Origin: Pseudomonadota bacterium
GTDB lineage: Bacteria; Pseudomonadota; Alphaproteobacteria; Rhodospirillales; Rhodospirillaceae
DNA: 64,000 bases
Direction: 5' to 3'
NCBI GenBank assembly: GCA_020160875.1
Contig: JAIUPE010000001.1
Location: forward strand, 62,001-126,000
A program made the position numbers and the translations under genes. The notes under the pieces are model-generated. The model saw nothing but the letters and a program-made list of their open reading frames with translations. It did no database searches and was not told where the DNA came from. Shown here piece by piece: positions 49,281-58,572 of the stretch (positions within the stretch are counted from its first letter, which is position 1; every line of letters starts with the position of its first letter).

Positions 49281-50936
49281 TCATTTCGCGGCCGGCGGAA
49301 ATTCCGCGAGAAGGGATTTCCGCCGCGCCTCAAAAGCGGGGTAGTTGGGGTCATCGGGAGCACCCTTGCCCACCCAAACAATCGCCTCGGGCGCATAGGC
49401 GCCTTCGTAGACCCATGCCGGAACGCCGGTGACGCGCGGTGCGCCGCCGCGATACGTCATGTCCTCAAGGACCGCGAACATCGCGGTCTGATCCATGCCC
49501 CATAGCAACAGGCCGCGTGCGCGCACCAGTGCAAGGTAACCCGCCGTCAGGCGTAGATAGTCCCGCCCCCGAGGCGTGGACGCGATCCCCAGCACATTGG
49601 CGCAGATTTGATTCGACGGCTCGACGCGCCCCGTCAGCAGCGCGACGCCGACATCGGCGTCCTTGAACCAATCGAACAACAGATCCGGCGAGCGATTGAA
49701 GATCATGTCGGCATCGAAGGCGCATAGCGGATAGGTCCAAGCGTCGGCGAGCACGGCGAGCCTGATGAAGCGTACGGCATGGTAATAGCAGGCCGCATCC
49801 GCGTGCCCGGCGAGGCCGCTTGTTTCCGTACTAACACTGTAGCTTGCGCCGCCCATCGCCTGGACGAGACGCGTGCGGAAAGAATCGCGGCCCTCCGCGC
49901 CAAGGTCGAAGATGTGCAGATGTAAATGCGCCGTCGGTTCATGCAGCGCGAACGAGCGCGCGAAAGCCCGGCCGAATTTTTCGAAGTAAACCGAGTCACA
50001 GGCCATGAAAACCCATGGGCCCTTCGGCGCTTGGTCTACAAGCATCTCCACCGGGGGAAGATTCTCGCCTAAACGGTGCGATGCGGAAGCGGCGGCGGCG
50101 AGGAACGCCTCGCCGAAATGCGCACAGGACGCGAGACTCATGCGTTGGGCGCGCAGGCGTTCAAGATAAGGCTCCGCGTCGCGCGCGCGCCCCTCTGCGA
50201 TGCGCACCATGGCCATCATCTGGATGGCGTCGGGCGACGACGGCGCTGCCGTAAGCCATAGATCGGCGGCCGCCCGCCAGGCCTGGAAGTCCGTTTGCGA
50301 CAGCTGGAAGTGAAGCTCGCTGGGATCGCGTCCGTCCGGGGGAAGCCCGCTATTCGCGCGCAACGCCTTTTCCTGGTACGGCAGCAGCAGATAAAGCGCG
50401 AGGCACGCGAGATGCGGCGTGGCGCGGTGGCGCTCGGCGAAGGCGCGCAGCACGCGGACGGCCTTGGCGCGATCGTGGAACGCTTCGCAATAACATTGGC
50501 GCCGCAGCAGTTCGAGATCGTCCGGCGCCAGGGACGCGGCGATTTCGAAACAGCGCGCGGCCGCGCGGTAGAGATTCGCGTTTGTGAATATTTCACCCGC
50601 ACGGATCACGCGCGGAAGATGCTTGGCCTTGACGTGTTGAAGACGGTCCGCCCACATCAGAGCCTCGGCGCCGTCGAGACGCGTGGCGGCGATCTCTCCT
50701 CCAAGATAGGCGGTCTCGATCAAGGGCGCGATCTCGAAGGACCGACGCGCGATCTCCGCCGCCTCGTCGTGGCGGTGCTGCCCGCGCAGCACCGCGGCGA
50801 GATAAAAGCTCGCTTCTGCGGCGGGTTCACCCGCCTTCAAAGCCTCGCGCAGCGCGGTCTCGGCGCTCGGCAAATCCTTGGCGTTGAGCGCGGCGATGCC
50901 GCGGTCGAGCGCGGCGCGGGTGGGTGAAGCGGTCAT
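49281..50936 (-). CDS. TPR protein with C-terminal glycosyltransferase-like domain
   Basis: A 551-residue protein. The first 270 residues are helical repeats of the TPR type (ALNAKDLPSAETALREAL; ASFYLAAVLRGQHRHDEAAE). From about 310 it resembles a GT-A glycosyltransferase: VFMACDSVYFEKFGRAFARS, HIFDLGAEG, a CAFDADMIF with DxD-like Asp residues (about 423-427) and LLWGMDQTAMFAVL. No signal peptide. It is next to another TPR gene, 21 bases away, and both may be one operon. The sugar donor and acceptor cannot be inferred. Confidence 0.7.
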   Translation of the reverse strand: MTASPTRAALDRGIAALNAKDLPSAETALREALKAGEPAAEASFYLAAVLRGQHRHDEAAEIARRSFEIAPLIETAYLGGEIAATRLDGAEALMWADRLQHVKAKHLPRVIRAGEIFTNANLYRAAARCFEIAASLAPDDLELLRRQCYCEAFHDRAKAVRVLRAFAERHRATPHLACLALYLLLPYQEKALRANSGLPPDGRDPSELHFQLSQTDFQAWRAAADLWLTAAPSSPDAIQMMAMVRIAEGRARDAEPYLERLRAQRMSLASCAHFGEAFLAAAASASHRLGENLPPVEMLVDQAPKGPWVFMACDSVYFEKFGRAFARSFALHEPTAHLHLHIFDLGAEGRDSFRTRLVQAMGGASYSVSTETSGLAGHADAACYYHAVRFIRLAVLADAWTYPLCAFDADMIFNRSPDLLFDWFKDADVGVALLTGRVEPSNQICANVLGIASTPRGRDYLRLTAGYLALVRARGLLLWGMDQTAMFAVLEDMTYRGGAPRVTGVPAWVYEGAYAPEAIVWVGKGAPDDPNYPAFEARRKSLLAEFPPAAK

Positions 50937-50957
50937 GACTGACCGCTAGCTTTAGAT

Positions 50958-52349
50958 TCAAGCTCGGTGGGTGGCAAGCAGCGACAGCACATGGTTGCGC
51001 TGCATCTCGACCACCTTGGCGCTGCTTTCGAGGTCGAGTTCGGCGAAGACTTGCAAAGCTTGGTCGAAGGCTTCCAAGGCTTGCTGCAGATAAGCCGCAT
51101 CCTTAGCCGCCGCGCCCTTCTCCTTCAGCGCCGCGCCGATATTGGCCAGAGTCGCGGCCCACACCGCCGGCGCCTGGGCGCGGCTGCGGGTCTGGGCAAT
51201 CTTGGTGAATACCGCGACCGCTTTGTCGAACAATGACGGCTGTTGGGTCAGGCGGCCCATGGTGACGAGCAGGCTGCCGAGAGAGTTCTGGATATCGGCC
51301 CAGCGCTCGGGCGCTTCGGTGATGGTCCAGATGCTGGTCGCGGCGGTGAAGGCGTCCGCTGCCTCTTTCAGGTGGATCGCTTCGCCCGATGCCCGCGCGA
51401 GGTCATGCAAGGCAAGGCCAAGGCGCGTATGCAGTGCGGCGTATTCGTCCGCGAACACTTCCTTGCGCACCATGCCGAGGGCGGCGCGGTAGTATTCGAT
51501 GGTTTTGTTCGAGAAGCGCGATTGCGCCGTGAGTTCGGCGACCAGCGAAAGCGCGTCGGCGATATGACTGCCGATCATCGCTTGTTCATGCAGCGGGAAG
51601 GCGTCTTCCCCGAGGATGAGCGCGCCCTGATATACGGCCACGGCGCGCTGAAGCATTTTGTCGTTGCCTGTACGGGCGCCTTCCAGCAGCAGGAGCGCGG
51701 CGTAACAGGCTTGCGCGGTCGCACACTCGGCAACAGTACCTGCCATGTCGCCCTCGGCGAAGCGCGTGGCGGCGCGCAAAACCGGGCGGAATAGAGCGGC
51801 GCGGGCGCGAAGGCCATCGGCACTTTCGACGCTGACGGCGGCGAGCGCCGCCCCGAACACGAGATTGCCCGTCGCGTCGTCGAACAGCGCTGGCACTTCA
51901 AGACGCTCGAGTGCCGAAAAGCTCGCGCTTTGCGGATGGATGGGCGTGGAGAGGGATAGGAATCGCAGCCGCCACGACGCGCGTTGCGGCCCATTGGAGA
52001 GTTTCGCCGGAACGCTTTCGCCCCAGATCAGAAGATCGGCACGCTCGCGCTTCAGCCAGCGCCGGCCAAGGTCCACGGCCATGGAGACGAACAGCGGCGC
52101 GCCGTGATCCGCGCCGGGTGCCGTGAGCGCCCGGTCGGCCACCTGAATGACAACACCCGTATGTCCGGAGAGACGGTCGCGGATATGACGCGCGGCCAGG
52201 CCTTGAAGATCGCCGGCAAGCGGGCTGATGAGAATGCGAAGAGGCTCGATCCCCAGCGCGTCTTCACCTTCTTCGCGCGTGAAACCCTCACGCTCCGCTG
52301 GCAGCTCTCGCCGGCGCCGAAACAGATTCAGAAACTCACCTAACGGCAC
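50958..52349 (-). CDS. TPR-like repeat protein, function unknown
   Basis: A 463-residue soluble protein. Residues about 35-180 have an alpha/beta character (LRILISPLAGD, GVVIQVADR, ADLLIWGESVP) similar to the N-terminal region of bacterial TPR scaffold proteins; the rest is TPR helices (ALHTRLGLALHDLARASG; DIQNSLGSLLVTMGRLT; AATLANIGAALKEKG), with repeats of about 40-60 residues. No catalytic motif. Probably co-transcribed with the downstream TPR-glycosyltransferase. Confidence 0.65.
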   Translation of the reverse strand: MPLGEFLNLFRRRRELPAEREGFTREEGEDALGIEPLRILISPLAGDLQGLAARHIRDRLSGHTGVVIQVADRALTAPGADHGAPLFVSMAVDLGRRWLKRERADLLIWGESVPAKLSNGPQRASWRLRFLSLSTPIHPQSASFSALERLEVPALFDDATGNLVFGAALAAVSVESADGLRARAALFRPVLRAATRFAEGDMAGTVAECATAQACYAALLLLEGARTGNDKMLQRAVAVYQGALILGEDAFPLHEQAMIGSHIADALSLVAELTAQSRFSNKTIEYYRAALGMVRKEVFADEYAALHTRLGLALHDLARASGEAIHLKEAADAFTAATSIWTITEAPERWADIQNSLGSLLVTMGRLTQQPSLFDKAVAVFTKIAQTRSRAQAPAVWAATLANIGAALKEKGAAAKDAAYLQQALEAFDQALQVFAELDLESSAKVVEMQRNHVLSLLATHRA

Positions 52350-52490
52350 ACCAAGCTCCCATCGCCCCGGTCTGATCCTATACGGGCAAAAAGACCCAAG
52401 CCGGAATCAACCAGTTAGCAGTGCGAACTTAAAAATATATTGAGGGACTCGGGACGCGCGCCGGGTGCGATCAAATGTAACGGACTTTGT

Positions 52491-52706
52491 TCAGAAATCA
52501 GAACAGCGGCCCTTCTTTTCCCAATCGCCGTAGCGCGTGGGTTCAAGACCTTTCGGACCGCCCTTCTCCGGCGGGAAGGTGAGCGCCGGGTTTGCGCCGG
52601 GCTTCTCGGCCTGTTTCGGCTTGAGGGCGGCGGCCTCCGGCGAAAGCCCGAGCGGAGGGGGGCTTGCTGGATCGGATGTTACCGAATTGTCCTTTTGAGC
52701 GGTCAT
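52491..52706 (-). CDS. DUF1674 / SDHAF4-like small protein
   Basis: A 71-residue protein ending in [20 protein letters not shown] and RCSDF, the conserved signature of DUF1674, whose mitochondrial member (SDHAF4/Sdh8) assists succinate dehydrogenase flavoprotein assembly. The N-terminal half is variable and proline-rich. It is divergent from htpX, a neighbourhood shared by many alphaproteobacteria. A role in SDH maturation is inferred from the family. Confidence 0.88.
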   Translation of the reverse strand: MTAQKDNSVTSDPASPPPLGLSPEAAALKPKQAEKPGANPALTFPPEKGGPKGLEPTRYGDWEKKGRCSDF

Positions 52707-52804
52707 GGCCGCACCCTATAGAAAATCGTCGCCCTTGCCACCACTTGAACGCGGCGATCCGCGTACATACGTCAGATCGACGTCTTTTTAGGAGAATACA
52801 TACG

Positions 52805-53752
52805 ATGAACACGATGCGGGCCGGGCTTCTTCTCGCCGCCCTCACCGGTCTTTTTCTCGCCGCCGGTTATCTGATCGGCGCCGAGCAGGGCATGATCATC
52901 GCTTTCGTGATCGCGCTGGGCATGAACGCCTTCGCCTACTGGAATTCCGACAAGATGGTCTTGCGTATGTACGGCGCCAAGCAGGTGGACCGTGCCAGCG
53001 CGCCGCGCTTTTACGCCATGATCGAGGATCTCGCGCGCAGGGCGAACATGCCCATGCCGAAAGTCTACATCATGGAGAACCCGCAGCCGAACGCGTTCGC
53101 GACCGGCCGTAACCCCGAGAACGCCGCCGTCGCGGCGACCACGGGCTTGCTCGATATGCTCGACGAGCGCGAGATTCGCGGAGTCATGGCGCATGAACTT
53201 GCGCACGTCCTCAACCGCGACACCTTGGTGATGACCATCACGGCCACCCTTGCCGGCGCGATCGGCATGCTCGCCAACTTTGCGTTCTTCTTCCGTGGCG
53301 GCAGCGACAACCGTAATCCCATGGGCGCGATTGGCACTATCGCCGTCATGATTCTCGCCCCGCTCACCGCGATGCTGGTGCAGTTCGCGATCTCGCGCAC
53401 GCGTGAATATGGCGCCGACGCGGGCGGTGCGGCCCTCAGTGGCGATCCGCTCGCGCTTGCTTCGGCCTTGTCCAAGCTCGAGCGCGGCGCGCGCCACATC
53501 CCGAACAACGACGCCGAGCGCAATCCTGCGACCGCGCATTTGTTCATCATCAATCCCCTGAGCGGCCGTGGCGCGGACAACCTGTTTTCCACGCACCCGT
53601 CCACCGCCAACCGCGTCAAGAAACTGCAGGAAATCGCGGGGTCCTCGGGTCGTGATCCGGCCTCTATGAATGCTGGCCCCGGCGCGTGGGACCCGGCCGC
53701 GCAGGTGAAAGCTTCGGGACCTGCGCCGCGCCGCCCGGGCCCTTGGGGTTAG
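52805..53752 (+). CDS. htpX: Membrane zinc metalloprotease HtpX
   Basis: HtpX degrades misfolded membrane proteins. The 315 residues have two N-terminal membrane helices ([19 protein letters not shown] and [17 protein letters not shown]), [20 protein letters not shown], the metal site [17 protein letters not shown] (HExxH), two further hydrophobic stretches and [16 protein letters not shown] with the third ligand, and [14 protein letters not shown]. The ATG at 52805 gives the family N-terminus. rsmB follows after 43 bases. Confidence 0.96.
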   Translation: MNTMRAGLLLAALTGLFLAAGYLIGAEQGMIIAFVIALGMNAFAYWNSDKMVLRMYGAKQVDRASAPRFYAMIEDLARRANMPMPKVYIMENPQPNAFATGRNPENAAVAATTGLLDMLDEREIRGVMAHELAHVLNRDTLVMTITATLAGAIGMLANFAFFFRGGSDNRNPMGAIGTIAVMILAPLTAMLVQFAISRTREYGADAGGAALSGDPLALASALSKLERGARHIPNNDAERNPATAHLFIINPLSGRGADNLFSTHPSTANRVKKLQEIAGSSGRDPASMNAGPGAWDPAAQVKASGPAPRRPGPWG

Positions 53753-53795
53753 ATCGCCGCATTGACTTTGCGGGCCCAATGTTCTCCATGGGCGC

Positions 53796-55091
53796 ATGAA
53801 TCAACTCCCCGCTGACATCGGCGCTCGTAAAGCGGCGCTGGCGCTGCTCGACAGCGCTTTACGCAAACACCGCAGCATCGACGATGGCTTCGACGCGCAC
53901 ACCGCCCGGCTCGAGCCGCGGGACCGCGCTTTTGCGCGTCTCCTCGTCGCCACCACCCTGCGCCGTTTGGGCCAGATCGACGCCGTGCTGAAGGAGTTCA
54001 TCGGCAAGAAGCCGTCCGATCCGGTGATGGACATCATGCGCCTGGGTGCGGCGCAGCTTTTGTTCCTCGGCACGCCGCCGCATGCGGCGGTGGCGACGAG
54101 TGTCGCCTTGGCCAAACAAGGCTACGGGCCGGCGTCGGGCTTTGTGAACGCAGTGCTCCGGCGCGTGTCCGAGAAAGGCGCGGCGCTTGTGGCGGCGCAG
54201 GACGCGGCGCGTCTCGATACGCCGGCGTTTCTTTGGAACAGCTGGGAAGGCGCTTATGGCGCCGCGTCGGCGCGCGCGATCGCGGAGGCGCACCTCAAGG
54301 AACCGCCGCTTGATCTGTCGCTGAAGGATGCCGGCGATCTGCGGCAGTGGGCTGCGGACCTCGGCGCGGAAATACTGCCGACAGGGAGTCTGCGCCTGAC
54401 CGATGCGGGGCGTGTGCAGGATCTAAAGGGTTTCGCGGATGGCGCCTGGTGGGTGCAGGACGCGGCGGCGGCGTTGCCGGCCAAAGCGCTTATGCATGTG
54501 TTGGGCGCCGGCGCGCATGACGTCATCGATCTTTGCGCGGCGCCGGGCGGCAAGACCGCGCAGTTCGCCGCCGCCGGCCATAAGGTCACCGCCGTCGATA
54601 TCGCCGGCGTCCGCCTTTCCCTGCTGCGCGAGAATCTCACGCGCCTCAAACTTACCGCCGAGGTCGTGGAAGCCGACGCGCTGACGTGGCGTCCAGCTAA
54701 ACCAGCCGATGCGGTACTGCTCGACGCGCCCTGTACGGCGACGGGCACGATCCGTCGTCACCCCGATCTTCCCGTGCTGAAAACCGCGCTCGATCCCAAG
54801 AGCCTCGCGGCGACGCAGACGAATTTGTTGCGTGCTGCGGCGGCCATGGTCCGGCCGGGCGGCTATATCCTCTATAGTGTCTGCTCGCTGCAGCCCGAGG
54901 AGCGGCGCGCGGTGGTCGCGGCGGTGTGCGCCGCCGATGCGACGCTGACCCACGTCGCCCTTCCCAAGGATGCCGTCGGCGATGCCCAGTTCATCGACGG
55001 GGCCGGCGACCTCGGGACACTCCCCGCGCACTGGCCGGAATGGGGCGGGTTGGACGGGTTCTATGGGGCATTGCTCCAAAAGAACCGATAA
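53796..55091 (+). CDS. rsmB: 16S rRNA (cytosine-967-C5)-methyltransferase
   Basis: RsmB (Sun/Fmu) makes m5C967 in 16S rRNA. The 431 residues combine an N-terminal NusB-like RNA-binding domain (about 8-140) with a Rossmann methyltransferase: DLCAAPGGKTAQFAAAG (SAM motif I), DAPCTATGTIRRHPDLP with one catalytic Cys, and ILYSVCSLQPEERRAV with the other. It follows htpX closely. A hairpin lies three bases after its stop. Confidence 0.95.
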   Translation: MNQLPADIGARKAALALLDSALRKHRSIDDGFDAHTARLEPRDRAFARLLVATTLRRLGQIDAVLKEFIGKKPSDPVMDIMRLGAAQLLFLGTPPHAAVATSVALAKQGYGPASGFVNAVLRRVSEKGAALVAAQDAARLDTPAFLWNSWEGAYGAASARAIAEAHLKEPPLDLSLKDAGDLRQWAADLGAEILPTGSLRLTDAGRVQDLKGFADGAWWVQDAAAALPAKALMHVLGAGAHDVIDLCAAPGGKTAQFAAAGHKVTAVDIAGVRLSLLRENLTRLKLTAEVVEADALTWRPAKPADAVLLDAPCTATGTIRRHPDLPVLKTALDPKSLAATQTNLLRAAAAMVRPGGYILYSVCSLQPEERRAVVAAVCAADATLTHVALPKDAVGDAQFIDGAGDLGTLPAHWPEWGGLDGFYGALLQKNR

Positions 55092-55093
55092 AT

Positions 55094-55131
55094 GCGATCT
55101 AAAAATTATCTCTGATATAATTTTAGATCGC
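55094..55131. other. AT-rich inverted repeat after rsmB
   Basis: GCGATCTAAAA (55094-55104) pairs perfectly with TTTTAGATCGC (55121-55131), and TTAT/ATAA extends the stem past one bulged A. No U-tract follows. It may help end rsmB or serve as a binding site. Confidence 0.55.
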
Positions 55132-55150
55132 TGAGGCGCGCACAAAGAGC

Positions 55151-55212
55151 ACTTGCAAATCACTCGCAATGACAATAGATTGATCCCTGCGACTGATTCG
55201 CAATGCTATTTG
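55151..55212 (+). promoter_or_regulatory. Candidate iron-responsive operator upstream of bfd
   Basis: Two related segments, TTGCAAATCACTCGCAATGA and CTGATTCGCAATGCTATTTG, share TCGCAATG and resemble Fur-box-like sequences of proteobacteria. They lie 17-78 bases before the bfd start. Iron control of bfd is common elsewhere; here it is inference from similarity by eye. Confidence 0.35.
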
Positions 55213-55228
55213 GGAGCGCCGAGCCGGC

Positions 55229-55417
55229 ATGTACGTCTGCATCTGTAACGCCCTCACGGACCAACAGATCATCAGTGCGACCGAACAGGGCGCCCGCACC
55301 GTCGCGGACGCCTATCGGATTTTCGGCATGGAAATTAACTGCGGCCACTGCACCTGCATGGCCCAGGATCTGATCGACGACGTCGCCCGCCCGGCCCTGC
55401 TTCAGGCCGCCGAGTAA
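55229..55417 (+). CDS. bfd: Bacterioferritin-associated ferredoxin
   Basis: A 62-residue [2Fe-2S] protein with the Bfd pattern: MYVCICNALTDQQI (Cys-x-Cys) and FGMEINCGHCTCMAQD (Cys-x2-Cys). Bfd donates electrons to bacterioferritin to release stored iron. It converges with bfr across a long hairpin, and has iron-box-like sequences upstream. Confidence 0.95.
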   Translation: MYVCICNALTDQQIISATEQGARTVADAYRIFGMEINCGHCTCMAQDLIDDVARPALLQAAE

Positions 55418-55419
55418 GG

Positions 55420-55464
55420 CGCGTTTTTCGCCGAGGTGGAAAACGGCTCGGCGAGAAAAACGCG
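55420..55464. terminator. Long hairpin between convergent bfd and bfr
   Basis: CGCGTTTTTCGCCGAG (55420-55435) pairs with CTCGGCGAGAAAAACGCG (55447-55464), with a two-base bulge. It lies between two convergent stops, so it most likely blocks transcription from both sides, though no separate U-tract follows. Confidence 0.6.
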
Positions 55465-55488
55465 GCCAAACAAAAGCTCTCGTCTCTT

Positions 55489-55971
55489 CTAATCCTTATC
55501 TTCCGGCGAACACTGGAGCTGCACGTAGTTCTGCAGGCCCATGCGTTCGATCATATCGAGCTGTGTCTCCAGCCAATCGATATGCTCCTCCTCTGACTCG
55601 AGGATGTGCTCGAATAATTCACGGCTGATGTAGTCGGCCACCTTCTCGCAGTGCGCGATGGCGTCCTTCAGTACAGGCACCCCCGCGTTCTCAAGGCCGA
55701 GATCCGACTTGATGATTTCCATCACGTCCTGGCCGATCATCAGCTTGCCAAGGTCCTGCAGGTTCGGAAGACCTTCGAGAAACAAGATGCGTTGCGTCAG
55801 CTTGTCCGCATGCTTCATTTCATCGATGGACTCTTCGTACTCCTTCGCCGCAAGGCGGTTCATGCCCCACTGCTTCAGGATGCGCGAATGCAGGAAATAT
55901 TGATTGATCGCCGTCAGCTCGTTCTTCAGCACGGCGTTCAAGAACGCGATGACTTGTTTGTCGCCCTTCAT
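55489..55971 (-). CDS. bfr: Bacterioferritin
   Basis: A 160-residue heme-containing ferritin. Glu18, Glu51, His54 and, further on, the [15 protein letters not shown] helix give the diiron ferroxidase centre; Met52 ([11 protein letters not shown]) is the heme ligand that distinguishes Bfr from other ferritins. The family start [19 protein letters not shown] is intact. It stores iron as a 24-mer and is served by Bfd, encoded convergently. Confidence 0.97.
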   Translation of the reverse strand: MKGDKQVIAFLNAVLKNELTAINQYFLHSRILKQWGMNRLAAKEYEESIDEMKHADKLTQRILFLEGLPNLQDLGKLMIGQDVMEIIKSDLGLENAGVPVLKDAIAHCEKVADYISRELFEHILESEEEHIDWLETQLDMIERMGLQNYVQLQCSPEDKD

Positions 55972-56067
55972 GTGACTTCTCCTTGCAGACCGCCGCGCTT
56001 GTTATCGGCGAAACATCACGCCGCGGTCAACGCCGCGCTGGCATTTTTGTGTGAATTCGGAACGCTT

Positions 56068-56088
56068 CGCATTCCTAAAGCGAATGCG
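56068..56088. other. Hairpin at the 3' end of the GNAT gene
   Basis: CGCATTC and GAATGCG form a 7-base stem with a seven-base loop, beginning three bases after the GNAT stop on the minus strand. It may act as a weak terminator before the bfr promoter region; there is no U-tract. Confidence 0.35.
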
Positions 56089-56090
56089 TC

Positions 56091-56615
56091 TTAACCGCCC
56101 AAATCCTGGCCGTACAGATGCAGCGGCTTTCCGCCGCGCATCCACTGGCCGACGCGCTTTGAGCCGATCCGTTCGGCCACGGCGATCGAGCGCCAATTGT
56201 CCGGGTGGATGACGTGTATGACTTTTGTCCATTCCAACGTATCGCGCGCATATTCCAGCGCGATGCGCGCGGCTTCGGTCGCGAAGCCGCGGCCCCAGAA
56301 TTCCCTGGCGATGGTCCAGCCGATCTCCTTGTCAGGCCATGTTTCGGGGAAATACGGGCCGACGTAACCGGCGAAGCGGTTGCTGGCCTTCTCCTCCACC
56401 GCCCACATGCCGTAACCGCGCAAGGCCCAATGGCCCATGAGATTGGTCATGGTGCGCCAGGCGTGTTCGCGGTCTTTCGGGAGTCCGTCGTTGGTGATGA
56501 AGCGCGAGGTCTCGGGGTCTTCGGCGATTTTCACCATGGTTTCGATATCGCCTTCCACGAATTCGCGAAGACGTAACCGGGACGTCTCGATCCGAGGAAT
56601 GCGCAAGGTGATCAC
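56091..56615 (-). CDS. GNAT N-acetyltransferase (RimJ/RimL type)
   Basis: A 174-residue acetyltransferase beginning RIPRIETSRLRLREFVEGD, with IGWTIAREFWGRGFATEAAR as the CoA-binding loop and HVIHPDNWRSIAVAERIG. These proteins acetylate amino groups of proteins or small molecules; substrate unknown. It overlaps the upstream methyltransferase by four bases, so it is the last gene of the 58557-to-56091 minus-strand unit. Confidence 0.88.
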   Translation of the reverse strand: MITLRIPRIETSRLRLREFVEGDIETMVKIAEDPETSRFITNDGLPKDREHAWRTMTNLMGHWALRGYGMWAVEEKASNRFAGYVGPYFPETWPDKEIGWTIAREFWGRGFATEAARIALEYARDTLEWTKVIHVIHPDNWRSIAVAERIGSKRVGQWMRGGKPLHLYGQDLGG

Positions 56616-57334
56616 GGTTTGCGCGCCCGCACGAACAGATAGTCACCGCGCGTATGACGATTGAGAAGGAACAGCGTATAGAGCCCATGGCAGATCAGCC
56701 GCCGCACGAGTCCAAATTTTCCGGTCGTGCCTTTGCTGTCCACCATGTCGAGGACGTCGCGATAGAGCGGCGAGTAGAATGGAAAGCCCCAGGCGATCAC
56801 ACGATCGACGACCAGACCGGCGCGTCGCATCTTTTCTTCGAGTTCCCCTGGGATGTAGTTGCGCACATGGCCCACGTCTTTCTCGAAATCGCGCATACGC
56901 CCTTGCAAAGTCGCGACAACGACATGTCCGCCGGCATTGGTCATCGCCGCCATATTGTCCAGTGCGCTTTGATCGTCGTCGATATGCTCGACCACGTCGG
57001 CGCAGACGATGAGATCGAAGCTGCGCGGCAGGCGGTCTTTCACCACGTCCAGCACGGCGAATTCCGCCTGCGGCATTTGTTTACGCGCGAGATCGACGGC
57101 CGTCGCCGCAAGATCTGTGCCCATCATCTTCGCGTGCGGATGCGCCGCGCCGAGGACTTGAAGTAGGGAGCCCTCGCCGCCGCCGATGTCGAGAATCGAG
57201 GCTGGATTCAAGTCGTCCGTCATGCGCCGCATCAGGCGGCGCGAATGACGCGCCATGGGCCCGTAGCGGCGCATGTCGTCCCATGCGCCAGTCCAGACGG
57301 CGTTGTAGTCCACATCAGGTGCCCGTGTACTCAT
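56612..57334 (-). CDS. Class I SAM-dependent methyltransferase
   Basis: From the ATG at 57334 this encodes 240 residues. SILDIGGGEGSLLQVLG is SAM motif I (about 48-64), MMGTDLAATAVDLARKQMP is motif II region, and DLIVCADVVEHIDDDQSALD is typical of the UbiE/Methyltransf_11/12 fold. The C-terminal part (YIPGELEEKMRRAGLVVD; AWGFPFYSPLYRDVLD) suggests action on a lipid-linked or glycan substrate. It overlaps the glycosyltransferase upstream by four bases, implying a joint pathway. Confidence 0.87.
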   Translation of the reverse strand: MSTRAPDVDYNAVWTGAWDDMRRYGPMARHSRRLMRRMTDDLNPASILDIGGGEGSLLQVLGAAHPHAKMMGTDLAATAVDLARKQMPQAEFAVLDVVKDRLPRSFDLIVCADVVEHIDDDQSALDNMAAMTNAGGHVVVATLQGRMRDFEKDVGHVRNYIPGELEEKMRRAGLVVDRVIAWGFPFYSPLYRDVLDMVDSKGTTGKFGLVRRLICHGLYTLFLLNRHTRGDYLFVRARKP

Positions 57335-58557
57335 GCGCCCTGTTTTTGGATGATGCGCTCGACAATGTCGAGCCACTGATCGGTTATCACCGGCCAACTA
57401 TAGGTCTGCTCGACACGCGCGCGCGCCGCCCGGCCCATGCGCTCGCGCGCCGCCGGATCGCGGATCAGCGCTTCGAGCGCCCGGGCGAGGGCAGGGGCGT
57501 CCTCCGAGGGAACGAGCAACCCTGTTTCGCTGTCGATCACGGCTTCGCTACTGCCGGCGATGCGCGTTGCGATGCTGGGCAGCCCCGCGCACATCGCCTC
57601 CATCAGTACGTTCGCCATTCCTTCCTCGCGCGAGGGCAGTAGGAACAGGTCGGTGTCGCGATAGATCGCGGGCAGGGCGTCGCGCTTCGCCCACCCCTTG
57701 AACGTCACGCGCGCCGTCAACCCCAGGCGCGAGACCTGTGCGTTGAGTGCCGCCCGTTCCGGTCCGTCGCCGACAATGGACAGTCGCCAAGACAGATCGG
57801 GCGCCAATTGGGCGAGGGCGGTGAGCAGCACGTCGAGCCCCTTGTGGACAGCAAGGCGGCCGACGGTGAGCAGCTCCACGATTTCACGCACCGGGTAAGT
57901 CGTCTTCGCCGCGATCCCGGCGGTGTCGGCGCCCTGCGAGATGACGCCGACCTGTTGCTTGGGATCATGTGCCCGCGCCATGTCCGCGAGACCTTCCGAG
58001 TTGGCGATCACCGCGTCCGCGTCATGCCATAACCACTTGATTAGGCCACCCGTGAGCGCGTGGTAGGTCTTCATGGTGAGGGGGTCGAAGCCCGGCACAT
58101 CACCGCCGCGCAGTGCGACGATGGTGGGAAGGCCGTTCGTGCGTTTGAGCAGTGAAGCGGTCGGGCCGCAGGGTAGGGTGAAGAACGCGATTGCCGCGTC
58201 GGCGCGCCACTGGCGCGCGTAACCCGGCGCGGCGAGCATCGAGGACACCATGAATGCGAGCATCTCCGGGATCGCGCTGCGTTCCACACGGCGCCGGAAT
58301 GCGGGGATACGCCGTACGGTCACCCCGTCCGTCACGTCGATGGGCGGCAGGCGTCCTTGGGCGGCGGTCAGCACGAAAGGCGCGTGTCCACGCCGGGCCA
58401 TCTCGCGCGCGATATGGCGCATGGCATTGCCACCGCCGCCACCCACGGGCGGGTATTCATAGTTGATGAACAGGATGCGGCGCGGGGTCACGGGAGATCG
58501 GATGAGGGGTAGTAGTTTGAATCTGCTCAGCCTAATACACTGAAGCTTGGGATTCAC
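57331..58557 (-). CDS. Glycosyltransferase family 4 protein
   Basis: A 408-residue GT-B glycosyltransferase. The N-terminal half has INYEYPPVGGGGGNAMRHIA, the acceptor-side glycine-rich loop; the C-terminal half has LTVGRLAVHKGLDVLLTALA, VTFKGWAKRDALPAIYRD, and the donor-binding SREEGMANVLMEAMCAGLP with the E-x7-E motif. The start may be GTG at 58557, with AAGGAG upstream, or GTG at 58491 nearer the conserved region. It is in a cluster with a methyltransferase and a flippase-like gene, so glycan assembly is likely. Confidence 0.9.
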   Translation of the reverse strand: MNPKLQCIRLSRFKLLPLIRSPVTPRRILFINYEYPPVGGGGGNAMRHIAREMARRGHAPFVLTAAQGRLPPIDVTDGVTVRRIPAFRRRVERSAIPEMLAFMVSSMLAAPGYARQWRADAAIAFFTLPCGPTASLLKRTNGLPTIVALRGGDVPGFDPLTMKTYHALTGGLIKWLWHDADAVIANSEGLADMARAHDPKQQVGVISQGADTAGIAAKTTYPVREIVELLTVGRLAVHKGLDVLLTALAQLAPDLSWRLSIVGDGPERAALNAQVSRLGLTARVTFKGWAKRDALPAIYRDTDLFLLPSREEGMANVLMEAMCAGLPSIATRIAGSSEAVIDSETGLLVPSEDAPALARALEALIRDPAARERMGRAARARVEQTYSWPVITDQWLDIVERIIQKQGA

Positions 58558-58572
58558 CCACGAGAACTCCTT

